A program made the translations under genes and the position numbers. The notes below the pieces were generated by a model. It did not search any database. It saw only the letters and a program-made list of their open reading frames with translations, and was not told the origin of the DNA. 6,812 nt of DNA from Tyzzerella sp. UBA1042 (lineage in GTDB: Bacteria > Bacillota > Clostridia > Lachnospirales > Anaerotignaceae): assembly GCA_002316675.1 (NCBI GenBank), contig DCDZ01000042.1:1-6812 (forward strand), given 5' to 3'. Within the stretch, counting starts at the first letter, position 1, and every line of letters starts with the position of its first letter. Shown here piece by piece: positions 1 through 6,746 of the stretch.

Positions 1-1568
1 AAAGAGGCAAAGGTTTATTGCAAAAAATTAGTCCTAAAATGAAGAAATGGATATTGATTGGGGCCTTGGCAGTTATTATTTTTTCCGTAGGCACTGCTAT
101 TATATTGAATAATAAGCCCTATGAGACCCTTTTCAGCGGCTTAAATCAACAAGAGGCAAGCGAGATTATAGGCCTGCTGCAAGAAAAAGGTGTTGACTAT
201 AAATATGGAAATGATGGCGTTATTTATGTTCCGAAGGAGCAGGAGGAGCAGCTGAAGGCACAGCTTGTTTACGAGGGTTATCCCAAAAGCGGTTTTACAT
301 ATGATGTGTTTAAAGACAATATTGGGCTAACAACGACGGATTTTGAAAAAAACAGCTATTTATTGTTTGAACTGCAAAACAGAATGGGCGCTACCATTCG
401 TCTGTTCCAAGGCGTAAAGGATGCAAAGGTGACCATTGCTTTGGCTGAGGATCAAAAATATGTTTTAGATGCCGACAGCGTGCAAAAGGCACAGGCTTCC
501 GTAGTTGTAATTATGCAAGACGGAGGTTCCCCTACGGCCGAGCAGGTAAAGGGAATTCAAAGGCTGGTTTCCAAAAGCATTCCATCCATGGAATTGGAAG
601 ATGTTGTGGTTTTGGATGGAAACGGGAATGATGTTTCTCCAACGGGAGATAGTATAGATACAGGGTCAAACAAGCTGAAAATCGAGTTTGAAAAGCATAT
701 GGATGATTCCATAAGGGCGAAGATTTTTAATGTGCTAAGCCCCATTTACGGAGCGGATAATGTTAAGGTTTCCGTAAGAACCACCGTTGATGTGGATAAA
801 AAAATTCAGGAAATTATCAATCATGCGACACCCAAGGAGGATGCGGAAAAGGGCATTCCCAGTACAGAAACCAACGGGGTTGAAATTGTGCGGGATGGCA
901 CCACTGCCGGGGGTGTTCCCGGAACAGAGACCAATGCGGAGGTGCCTACCTATTCCCAAGTGGAGGCGGATGGCACAGAAAGCTATTATAAGCAGGAAAA
1001 TACCATTGATTACTTGGTAAATCAGCTGAAAGAGCAGGTGCAGATCGATTCCGGCAGTATTAAAGATATTTCTGTTTCCATTGCAATTAACAGCGAAACC
1101 TTGGGGAATATCTCCGAGAGAGACTTAAAGGGATTGATTGGAAATGCCGCCGGCATTGAGAAAGCAAACCAGGAGGATAAAATTGCCGTTGTTGCGGCGC
1201 CGTTCTTCGGAAGTGACGAGATACCGGTAGACTTAGATACTTTGGGGCGGAATAATTGGATTATTATCGGGTCCATTGCATCAGGCGTATTTTTGATTCT
1301 TTTGGTAACAATTATTTTAATTCTTTCCAGAAGAAGAAAGAAGAAAAAACTTATGGAAGCCGCAGATATGCCGATGCAGGCCACCATCTCTCCCGATGAA
1401 TATTTGAAGAAGATGAAGCAAAAGCAGCAGGAAGATGCGGAGAATAAGATATTAAATTTATCCAACGAAAAAGGCTTGGAGTTGAAAAATAAGGTGAGAG
1501 AACTGGCGGGGGATAATCCAGAAATTTCAGCACAGCTGATTAGAACATGGCTAAAGGGAGGGGAATAA
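1..1568 (+). CDS. fliF: Flagellar MS-ring protein FliF (5' end outside or at window edge)
   Basis: FliF builds the membrane-embedded MS ring, the base on which the rotor and the export gate assemble. Counting from the TTG at 18 (516 aa), a first membrane segment spans about residues 11-31. YscJ/FliF-type ring-building domains follow to about 400, including the usual Gly/Pro/Thr-rich linker with a GGVPGT motif near 298-303. A second membrane segment lies at about 412-438, then a basic stop-transfer run (RRRKKKK), and a cytoplasmic tail ends in an amphipathic stretch (RELAGDNPE…LIRTWLKGG), which is the family's FliG-binding site. The reading frame is open to the left edge. Bacillus FliF has about 20 more residues before the first membrane segment, so the true start is probably upstream; TTG 18 with a weak AAAGG is only a fallback. 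It is the first visible gene of the operon, and fliG starts one base after its stop. Identity is very secure; the start is not. Confidence 0.96.
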   Translation, partial: RGKGLLQKISPKMKKWILIGALAVIIFSVGTAIILNNKPYETLFSGLNQQEASEIIGLLQEKGVDYKYGNDGVIYVPKEQEEQLKAQLVYEGYPKSGFTYDVFKDNIGLTTTDFEKNSYLLFELQNRMGATIRLFQGVKDAKVTIALAEDQKYVLDADSVQKAQASVVVIMQDGGSPTAEQVKGIQRLVSKSIPSMELEDVVVLDGNGNDVSPTGDSIDTGSNKLKIEFEKHMDDSIRAKIFNVLSPIYGADNVKVSVRTTVDVDKKIQEIINHATPKEDAEKGIPSTETNGVEIVRDGTTAGGVPGTETNAEVPTYSQVEADGTESYYKQENTIDYLVNQLKEQVQIDSGSIKDISVSIAINSETLGNISERDLKGLIGNAAGIEKANQEDKIAVVAAPFFGSDEIPVDLDTLGRNNWIIIGSIASGVFLILLVTIILILSRRRKKKKLMEAADMPMQATISPDEYLKKMKQKQQEDAENKILNLSNEKGLELKNKVRELAGDNPEISAQLIRTWLKGGE

Positions 1569-1569
1569 A

Positions 1570-2580
1570 GTGGCAAAAGAGGTTGGTATTACACCGGAAC
1601 AGAAGGCTGCCGCAGTTGTAATCTCCCTGGGTGCGGAAAAAGCAGCACAGGTTTATAAATATTTAACAGAGGAAGAAGTGCAAAAGCTGACCATTGAGGT
1701 TGCCAAGCTGGGCTTTTTGCCGTCGGAAACAACAGAGGGCATTTTAGACGAATTTTATAAAAATTGTATGCTTCACAAGGTGGTTACAGAGGGCGGCATT
1801 GATTATGCCAAAAGCGTTTTGGAAAAGGCCTTTGGTGAGGATGTTGCCCATCAGCTGTTAGGCAAGGTTGAAAAAACCTTAAAAAGCAAGGTGTTCTCGT
1901 TCCTCAGTAAGTATGATGATTTATCTATTTTTTCAATATTAAGCAATGAAAGACCTCAGACTATTGCCTTGGTACTTTCTTATATGGACTCCGGCAGAGC
2001 GGCAAATATTATTGCCGGTTTGCCGGAACAGCGGAAAATTGCCGTTGTTGAGGCCATTGCCAAAATGGACAGTGCCGCACCCGAGGCGATGAAAATTGTA
2101 GAGCGGGAAATTGAGAAAAAGCTGTCTTCCGTAATGACAACGGATTATACCAAAATTGGCGGTATCGATTATATTGCTGAGGTTATGAATTATGTAGACC
2201 GAGGCGATGAAAAATATATCTTCGATGAGTTGAGTAAGAAGGATGTTGAGCTGGTTGAAGAAATCCGCAAGAAAATGTTTGTATTCGAGGATATTGTTGG
2301 TATGGACAACCTTTCCATTCAGCGTGTCATTCGTGAGGTTGATCAGAAAGACCTTGTATATGCACTGAAGGGTGCCCAAGGGGAAGTTGCAAATGTTGTG
2401 TTTGCCAATATGTCTGCCCGTATGACAGAAACCATTAAATCTGAGCTTGAAATTACAACCAATGTGCGTGTAAGAGATGTTGAGGATGCACAGCAGAGAA
2501 TTGTTGGCGTAATCAGAAAGCTGGAGGAATCTGGTCAGATTGTTGTTTCAAAAGGTGGAAAGGATGATATTATTGCGTAA
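1570..2580 (+). CDS. fliG: Flagellar motor switch / rotor protein FliG
   Basis: FliG (336 aa, normal length) sits on the cytoplasmic face of the MS ring, binds FliF through its N-domain and FliM through its middle and C-domains, and receives torque from the stator. Visible landmarks are the middle-domain FliM-binding motif at residues 127-130, here ERPQ rather than the usual EHPQ; the Gly-Gly hinge at 197-198; the MFVF motif at 236-239; and the C-terminal torque helix region with K267, R284, E292 and R300 at the expected charged positions. The C-terminus KGGKDDIIA closely resembles Bacillus FliG. The GTG start is fixed by a strong Shine-Dalgarno sequence (AAAGGGAGGGG, 1553-1563) lying inside the fliF 3' end, with only 1 nt between the two genes, suggesting translational coupling that would help keep MS-ring and rotor subunits in step. 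The 3' end overlaps fliH. Confidence 0.97.
   Translation: MAKEVGITPEQKAAAVVISLGAEKAAQVYKYLTEEEVQKLTIEVAKLGFLPSETTEGILDEFYKNCMLHKVVTEGGIDYAKSVLEKAFGEDVAHQLLGKVEKTLKSKVFSFLSKYDDLSIFSILSNERPQTIALVLSYMDSGRAANIIAGLPEQRKIAVVEAIAKMDSAAPEAMKIVEREIEKKLSSVMTTDYTKIGGIDYIAEVMNYVDRGDEKYIFDELSKKDVELVEEIRKKMFVFEDIVGMDNLSIQRVIREVDQKDLVYALKGAQGEVANVVFANMSARMTETIKSELEITTNVRVRDVEDAQQRIVGVIRKLEESGQIVVSKGGKDDIIA
2551..2558 (+). promoter_or_regulatory. Ribosome binding site of fliH, inside fliG
   Basis: AAAGGTGG lies 5 nt before the ATG at 2564, inside the last codons of fliG. It decides the fliH start: the longer reading from TTG 2540 and the in-frame GTG at 2555 have no comparable purine tract at a suitable distance. 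Confidence 0.7.
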
Positions 2581-3430
2581 TGAAGAATGCACAATAGATG
2601 CCTTTCAGTTTGACCAATTTGGAGGGGGAGGAGAGTCCCCAAAGAAACCGGAGGAGGATATTACCTTTCCGGATTTTGAAGAAGAGTCCATGGCAGAGGC
2701 TGCGGAAGAGATTGGGCAGGAAGAGGACGAAGTGGCCCTTCCTCAAGAGGAAAACAATGCCCTGCTTTTAAAAGAATTTGAAAAAAGAGAAGCAGAGTTT
2801 CTGGAGAAGGAAAAAGAAGTCCTGGCGAAAGCCCAAAAGCAGGCGGAGGAGATCCGGCAGCAGGCGGAGGCGGAGGCCGAGGAACTGAAAAAAACTGCCT
2901 TTACCCAAGCCTCCGAAGATGGATACCAAGAAGGGTATCAAAGGGCATATCAAGAGCATAAGGAAAAGTTTGATGAAGAAACGGCTGTTTTTCTCCTGCA
3001 GGTAAGAGATGTGATGGAAGCCTATGAGAACGAGAAAAATCTGCTGATTTCCAAAAACATTGAGGAACTGAGAGATTTGTCTGTTGCCATTGCGGAAAAG
3101 GTGATACAGGTGAGCCTAAAAACCAGCGGAGAAATTATCAAAAAAATGATTGTGACCGCCACAAGCAAAATGAAAAGCAAGGAATGGGCAAAAATTTATC
3201 TTTCCAAAAACGACGCTTCCTTAATTATAGAGTCAGATGCAGACTTGATTGACGCAATCTCCCATTTATCAGAGCACATTAAAATTGTGGTTATGGAGGA
3301 TTCGGCACCGGGAACCTGCATTATTGAGCTGCCGGATCAAATTATTGATGCCAGCGCAAGCACACAAATTGAAAATATTCGGACGATTATGAAAAGCTCC
3401 GGAAGGCTGGGAGGGAATCCTGGTGTTTAA
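2564..3430 (+). CDS. fliH: Flagellar assembly protein FliH (export ATPase regulator)
   Basis: FliH dimers bind the FliI ATPase, hold it inactive in the cytoplasm and link it to the C-ring at the export gate. From ATG 2564 the protein is 288 aa. A short N-terminus with a GGGG run (about 20-23) leads into a very acidic, probably disordered stretch (about 30-62). A long E/K/A/Q-rich coiled coil follows (about 66-112), then the hallmark glycine-repeat helix A116-x3-G120-x3-G124-x3-A128, and then the globular FliH/HrpE C-terminal domain, with a conserved-looking end (GTCIIELPDQIIDAS…QIENI). The frame is open further upstream to TTG 2540 (296 aa), but the ribosome site favours ATG 2564, giving a 17-nt overlap with fliG. 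It overlaps fliI by 8 nt, consistent with coupled synthesis of the FliH2-FliI complex. The family is poorly conserved in sequence, so the call rests on domain layout plus operon position. Confidence 0.92.
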   Translation: MILLRNEECTIDAFQFDQFGGGGESPKKPEEDITFPDFEEESMAEAAEEIGQEEDEVALPQEENNALLLKEFEKREAEFLEKEKEVLAKAQKQAEEIRQQAEAEAEELKKTAFTQASEDGYQEGYQRAYQEHKEKFDEETAVFLLQVRDVMEAYENEKNLLISKNIEELRDLSVAIAEKVIQVSLKTSGEIIKKMIVTATSKMKSKEWAKIYLSKNDASLIIESDADLIDAISHLSEHIKIVVMEDSAPGTCIIELPDQIIDASASTQIENIRTIMKSSGRLGGNPGV

Positions 3431-4724
3431 TGAAATGGTTGATGTTATAAAACGCTCCAATACCATTAGTCATATTGGAAAAATTGAAAATATTGTGGGC
3501 ATGGCCATTGAAGCCTCGGGCAGAAAAGCCAGCATCGGCGAAATCAGCATGATTTATAATGAAAGTGAAAAAAGGCAAATCATGGCTGAAACCGTAGGCT
3601 TTCGAGAGGATCATATCCTGCTGATGCCTTATGAGAGCATGAAGGGTGTTTCCGCAGGCACCTTTGTGAAAAATACAAATGAGTGTTTAAAAATACCTGT
3701 AGGCGATTTTTTGCAGGGGCGTATTATTGATGCTTTGGGAAGGCCCATGGATGGTTTGGGCGAAATGAAAACAGACCATTATTTCCCCGTTGACAGCGTT
3801 GCCACAAACCCGCTGACCAGACCGCCCATTCAAGAGAAAATGGAGTTTGGCGTAAAAGCCATTGATGGACTGCTTACCATAGGCAAGGGTCAGAGAATGG
3901 GTATTTTTGCGGGCAGTGGTGTGGGAAAGAGTACATTGTTGGGGATGCTTGCACGAAAGGTAAAAACAGATATTAACGTGATTGCCCTGGTGGGGGAGCG
4001 TGGTCGGGAGGTTCGTGAGTTTATTGAAAGAGACTTGGGGGAAGAAGGGCTGAAGCGTTCCGTTTTGGTTGTGGCTACCTCTGACCAATCTGCCATGCTG
4101 CGTATGAAATGCCCTTTGGTGGCCACTGCAATTGCGGAGTATTTTAAAAATCAAGGCAAGGATGTATTGCTTATGATGGACTCGCTGACACGTTTTGCAA
4201 TGGCTCAGCGGGAAATTGGCTTGGCCATCGGCGAGCCCCCCATTGCCAGAGGGTATACCCCTTCTATTTATGCGGAAATGCCTAAGCTGCTTGAAAGAAC
4301 GGGGAATTTTAAAGAAGGCTCCATCACCGGAATTTATACGGTTTTGGTGGAGGGGGATGACACCAATGACCCCATTGCCGATACAGTAAGAGGTATTATT
4401 GACGGGCATATTGTGTTATCAAGAAAGCTGGCCAACGGCAACCATTTTCCTGCCATTGATGTGAATGCAAGCATATCAAGATTAATGAGTGCCATTGCGG
4501 ATACAGAGCATCGGGAGTTAGCGTCAAAGCTGCGAGATATTCTTAGCATTTATGAAAAAAACAGTGATTTAATTTCCATTGGTGCCTATAAGCATGGGAC
4601 AAACCATAAGCTGGATTTTGCCATTTCTAAAATAGATAAAATCAATGCCTTTTTAATGCAGGGCGTAGACGAAAAATTTTCTTTGGAGGAAACGGTAAAA
4701 CAGATGCGGGAAATTTTAAAATAG
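3423..4724 (+). CDS. fliI: Flagellum-specific type III export ATPase FliI
   Basis: FliI (433 aa, typical length) is the F1-beta-like hexameric ATPase at the entry of the flagellar export gate. It couples ATP hydrolysis to unloading of chaperone-substrate complexes. The N-terminal beta-barrel domain covers about residues 1-95. The P-loop is AGSGVGKST at 163-171 (K169), the catalytic-glutamate motif GER has E192, and Walker B is LLMMD at 249-253. The segment after it (SLTRFAMAQREIGLAIGEPP) is characteristic of the FliI/YscN family and separates it from ATP synthase and Rho. The GTG start is supported by GGGAGGG (3409-3415), 7 nt upstream within the fliH end; ATG 3435 is the alternative and would remove only four residues. 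The 8-nt overlap with fliH and the following fliJ complete an export-ATPase cassette. All catalytic motifs are intact, so the protein is expected to be active. Confidence 0.98.
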   Translation: MFNEMVDVIKRSNTISHIGKIENIVGMAIEASGRKASIGEISMIYNESEKRQIMAETVGFREDHILLMPYESMKGVSAGTFVKNTNECLKIPVGDFLQGRIIDALGRPMDGLGEMKTDHYFPVDSVATNPLTRPPIQEKMEFGVKAIDGLLTIGKGQRMGIFAGSGVGKSTLLGMLARKVKTDINVIALVGERGREVREFIERDLGEEGLKRSVLVVATSDQSAMLRMKCPLVATAIAEYFKNQGKDVLLMMDSLTRFAMAQREIGLAIGEPPIARGYTPSIYAEMPKLLERTGNFKEGSITGIYTVLVEGDDTNDPIADTVRGIIDGHIVLSRKLANGNHFPAIDVNASISRLMSAIADTEHRELASKLRDILSIYEKNSDLISIGAYKHGTNHKLDFAISKIDKINAFLMQGVDEKFSLEETVKQMREILK

Positions 4725-4755
4725 ACTTTTCTTTCTATATCTACGGAGGCGTACA

Positions 4756-5190
4756 ATGAAAAAATTTAGCTTTCAGCTAGAATCTGTAATGAATTTTAAA
4801 AATCAGCATTTGGAAAATAAGAAGGCTGAACATGGGAACATCCTGGCCTTGGTGAATGCCCAGAATGAAAAAATTCAAAGCCTTTTGGTCAGATTCAAGG
4901 GTGTGAATCTGGAATTCAACAACAAAAAAATGGCGGGGATTTCTGTGATTGAAGCCATGGAGTATTCCGGATTTTTGTATAAGCTTGAGGTGGAGATACA
5001 GCAGGCAAAAAGGTATCTGAAAGAATTGCAGGCGAAGGAAGAGAAAAAAAGAGGCGAGGTTGTAGAGGCGAAGATTGAATCCTCCACATTAGAAAAGCTC
5101 AAAGAAAAAAAGCTGGCACAATACCAGAAAGATGTGCAAAAAAGTGAAGAGCGTTACATAGAAGAATTTGTAGCAAGAAGCCTGTCATAG
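4756..5190 (+). CDS. fliJ: Flagellar export protein FliJ (central stalk of the export ATPase)
   Basis: This 144-aa protein is almost entirely charged heptad-type helix (E/K/Q rich, no Trp, few Gly or Pro), as expected for the two-stranded coiled coil that FliJ inserts into the FliI hexamer and uses to contact FlhA. The N-terminal pattern KKFSFQLESVMNFK matches the family's 'F.F.LE.vL..K' opening. A GISVIEAMEYSGF segment at about residues 56-68 aligns with the GMSVQEM…F region of Bacillus FliJ as I recall it, and the end (YIEEFVARS) is also typical. The start is clear: GGAGG at 4745-4749 precedes the ATG by 6 nt. It follows fliI after 31 nt and is the last gene of the run; an intrinsic terminator begins about 25 nt downstream. 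Sequence conservation in FliJ is low, but position directly after fliI makes the call firm. Confidence 0.93.
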   Translation: MKKFSFQLESVMNFKNQHLENKKAEHGNILALVNAQNEKIQSLLVRFKGVNLEFNNKKMAGISVIEAMEYSGFLYKLEVEIQQAKRYLKELQAKEEKKRGEVVEAKIESSTLEKLKEKKLAQYQKDVQKSEERYIEEFVARSLS

Positions 5191-5214
5191 GGCTTGCAGC
5201 GGCAAAAAATTCAG

Positions 5215-5252
5215 AAAAAAAGACCTTGGGGGCTTCCTCCAAGGTCTTTTTT
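5215..5252. terminator. Bidirectional intrinsic terminator between fliJ and the convergent oxidoreductase gene
   Basis: AGACCTTGG (5221-5229) pairs with CCAAGGTCT (5239-5247). Three more pairs, one of them G·U, extend the stem to a 3-nt loop (5233-5235). The stem is flanked by an A-run (5215-5220) and a T-run (5247-5252), so the hairpin has a U-tail in both directions. On the + strand it ends the flagellar transcript. On the - strand it lies directly after the oxidoreductase stop codon (5256-5258). Confidence 0.92.
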
Positions 5253-5255
5253 ATC

Positions 5256-6311
5256 TCAGTTGTTTAATTCCTCAAAGATTTCTTTCACGGTGGTCATTTT
5301 GTTCACACGCCATACATTTTCGCCGCAGAAAAGCAGAGAATTGTCTTTTTCTCCTACAGCAGCTTCCATGAGCGCCCGAGAAATACAGTAATGGGTGGTT
5401 GCGGGATTGCACCGCTCGATACAAGCAAAGCAACTGGTTACCGGTTGACGACTTGTTTCTCTTGCTGTGGTAAAGGCATTGCGTAGGGCTCTGCCGGGCA
5501 TACCCACCGGACTTTTTACAATCATCACATCATCTTTTTTGGCTTCTATATAGGCTGCCTTAAAGGCCTCCGCCGCATCACATTCTTGGGTGGCCACAAA
5601 GCGGGTTGCCATTTGCACGCCGCTGCAGCCTAAGGTGAGATAGTGGTCAATGTCGCCTCTGTCGTATACGCCGCCGGCAAAAAAAACGGGAATCGGGCCG
5701 TATTTTTCTGCAAAGCTGTTTACATAGTCTACGATTTTTACAACCTCTTGATCATAGTCCTCATTGGTCAAGGTTTCTGCTTCTTCCGGTGTAAAGCCCA
5801 AGTGCCCGCCGGCCTTTGGCCCTTCAATTACCAGAAAGTCAGATACACGCCCAAATTTTTTGGCCCATCTTTTAAACATTAATTGCGTGGCCCGGAGAGA
5901 GGAAACAATGGGTGCAAATTTGACCTTTGTATCCTTCAGAAGCTCCGGCAATTCCAGTGGAAGCCCTGCGCCGGAAATAATAATATTGGCACCGCTTTGT
6001 ACACAGCATTGCACATATTGGTCAAAGTTTGTGCAGGCACGCATGATGTTCACACCGATGACGCCGCCCTTACTTACTTCTTTCGCTTTTTTTATATTTT
6101 CCGCCAAAGCCTCAAGGTTTGCCTGCAAGGGTTCTTTGGAAAAACGTTCTTTTAAAAATCCCGGCTGCGCAGCCGATATTACACCTACACCGCCTTGGGC
6201 AGCAACTGCCCCGGCTAAACGCCAAAGGCTGATACCTATGCCCATTCCACCTTGTATAATCGGCACATTGATTTCCAAATCGCCGATTCGTAGTCCTTTG
6301 AGTTTACTCAT
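5256..6311 (-). CDS. FMN-dependent nitronate monooxygenase / FabK-like oxidoreductase
   Basis: A 351-aa TIM-barrel flavoprotein of the nitronate monooxygenase (2-nitropropane dioxygenase, COG2070) family. Members bind FMN and either oxidise alkyl nitronates or, as FabK, reduce enoyl-ACP; sequence alone does not separate these. Visible motifs are the N-terminal PIIQGGMGIGIS (18-28), the EGPKAGGHLGF signature (163-173) with H170 at the position of the family's catalytic histidine, the GGV loop (213-215), and the FMN-phosphate region GCSGVQMATRF (228-238). The C-terminal part carries C294-x2-C297-x3-C301-x7-C309 plus C329, so a metal site or redox thiols are possible. It is slightly longer than FabK (about 320 aa). 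The ATG is preceded by GAGGTG (6316-6321) and a sigma-A-type promoter. No signal peptide or membrane segment is seen, so it should be cytosolic. It is convergent to and functionally unrelated to the flagellar genes. Family is secure; substrate is unknown. Confidence 0.9.
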   Translation of the reverse strand: MSKLKGLRIGDLEINVPIIQGGMGIGISLWRLAGAVAAQGGVGVISAAQPGFLKERFSKEPLQANLEALAENIKKAKEVSKGGVIGVNIMRACTNFDQYVQCCVQSGANIIISGAGLPLELPELLKDTKVKFAPIVSSLRATQLMFKRWAKKFGRVSDFLVIEGPKAGGHLGFTPEEAETLTNEDYDQEVVKIVDYVNSFAEKYGPIPVFFAGGVYDRGDIDHYLTLGCSGVQMATRFVATQECDAAEAFKAAYIEAKKDDVMIVKSPVGMPGRALRNAFTTARETSRQPVTSCFACIERCNPATTHYCISRALMEAAVGEKDNSLLFCGENVWRVNKMTTVKEIFEELNN

Positions 6312-6355
6312 TATGCACCTCGTTTTGTCTTTTTTACCGCACTTTAGTCTTAAAT

Positions 6356-6384
6356 ATGATAATACAGACTATGTCATCTGTCAA
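6356..6384 (-). promoter_or_regulatory. Sigma-A-type promoter of the oxidoreductase gene
   Basis: Read on the - strand, a consensus -35 TTGACA (6379-6384) is separated by exactly 17 nt from a -10 TATCAT (6356-6361, five of six consensus bases). Transcription would start near 6349, giving a leader of about 38 nt before the ATG at 6311 with the GAGGTG ribosome site inside it. A leader this short leaves little room for a riboswitch. A second TTGACA lies 32 bp further upstream (6411-6416) with only a poor -10 partner. Confidence 0.8.
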
Positions 6385-6404
6385 TAGAAACTACATCGTA
6401 TTGT

Positions 6405-6434
6405 TTGCAATGTCAAGATAATTAACACTATATT
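6405..6434 (+). promoter_or_regulatory. Weak candidate + strand promoter
   Basis: TTGCAA (6405-6410, four of six -35 bases) and TATATT (6429-6434, five of six -10 bases) are 18 nt apart. Transcription would run rightward into the gene-free stretch and stop at the terminator at 6753-6788. In AT-rich sequence such matches are common, so this is only a candidate. Confidence 0.25.
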
Positions 6435-6445
6435 TTTCCCATGAA

Positions 6446-6460
6446 TTGGCACGTAGCCAA
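6446..6460. repeat. Short perfect inverted repeat TTGGC-N5-GCCAA
   Basis: TTGGC (6446-6450) and GCCAA (6456-6460) are perfect inverted copies around ACGTA. There is no T-run, so it is not a terminator. A dimeric regulator could bind such a site, but it lies about 62 bp upstream of the oxidoreductase -35 and just downstream of the weak + strand promoter. Its function is unknown. Confidence 0.5.
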
Positions 6461-6746
6461 GATAAAGATAGGGTAAAATTGCTGTGGAGGGAAAACAAAG
6501 ATATTCCGTTAAAAGGAAGGCTTCTATGGAAAGAAAATAAAAATATGTAAATAGAAACGTAGCAATGTGTAAGAGGGAAAAATTGAGCTTCAAAGGCTGC
6601 CCCTATCTGCCCCAAGAGGCGCAACGTAAAGTATTCCCCAAAATGCTATGTTCCATTCCTATGATGAAATGCCCGGCAAAGGATAAAAAAGAAGGGGATT
6701 GGGGAAGAAGGGAAAATGGGTTTTCAATAAAAAGCCTGAAACAAAT

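Larger units (their letters stand above)
6385..6746. other. Intergenic stretch with no convincing gene
   Basis: No reading frame here has both a usable ribosome site and recognisable protein content. The sequence is AT-rich with a purine-rich tract at about 6676-6719. A good ribosome site (AAGGAAGG, 6513-6520) precedes an ATG at 6526 that reaches a stop after only four codons, which could be a decayed gene start or chance. I recognise no riboswitch, CRISPR repeat or insertion-sequence end. Content that can be pointed to: a weak + strand promoter candidate (6405-6434), a perfect short inverted repeat (6446-6460), and partial copies of nearby sequence (see findings). Confidence 0.6.

Noticed and set aside
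18..20. TTG 18 as the true fliF start
   Set aside because: The frame is open to the window edge, and related FliF proteins have about 20 extra residues before the first membrane segment. The ribosome site for TTG 18 is weak.
1022..1576. 184-codon antisense open frame at the fliF 3' end
   Set aside because: The Ser/Phe-rich translation is a reverse reading of Lys/Glu-rich fliF codons, with no independent support.
2540..2563. Longer fliH start at TTG 2540
   Set aside because: No purine tract at a useful distance precedes it, while ATG 2564 has AAAGGTGG 5 nt upstream.
2850..2885. GCGGAGG-type short DNA repeats in fliH
   Set aside because: These simply encode the Ala-Glu-rich coiled coil expected in FliH. 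They are too short and irregular to count as a separate repeat element.
3687..4409. 240-codon antisense open frame within fliI
   Set aside because: It is fully overlapped by a gene with intact catalytic motifs. The translation is His/Asn/Gln-rich, as expected from reading fliI codons backwards, and has no ribosome site or family resemblance.
6312..6349. Riboswitch in the oxidoreductase leader
   Set aside because: The predicted leader is about 38 nt and contains no recognisable aptamer motif or terminator hairpin.
5764..6387. 207-codon + strand open frame opposite the oxidoreductase
   Set aside because: It mirrors a recognised flavoenzyme gene and resembles no known protein. The opposite strand has the promoter, ribosome site and family motifs.
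6391..6624. Two overlapping - strand frames of 70-77 codons in the intergenic stretch
   Set aside because: They are Phe/Leu/Ser-rich translations of AT-rich DNA without ribosome sites, and they overlap the oxidoreductase promoter region.
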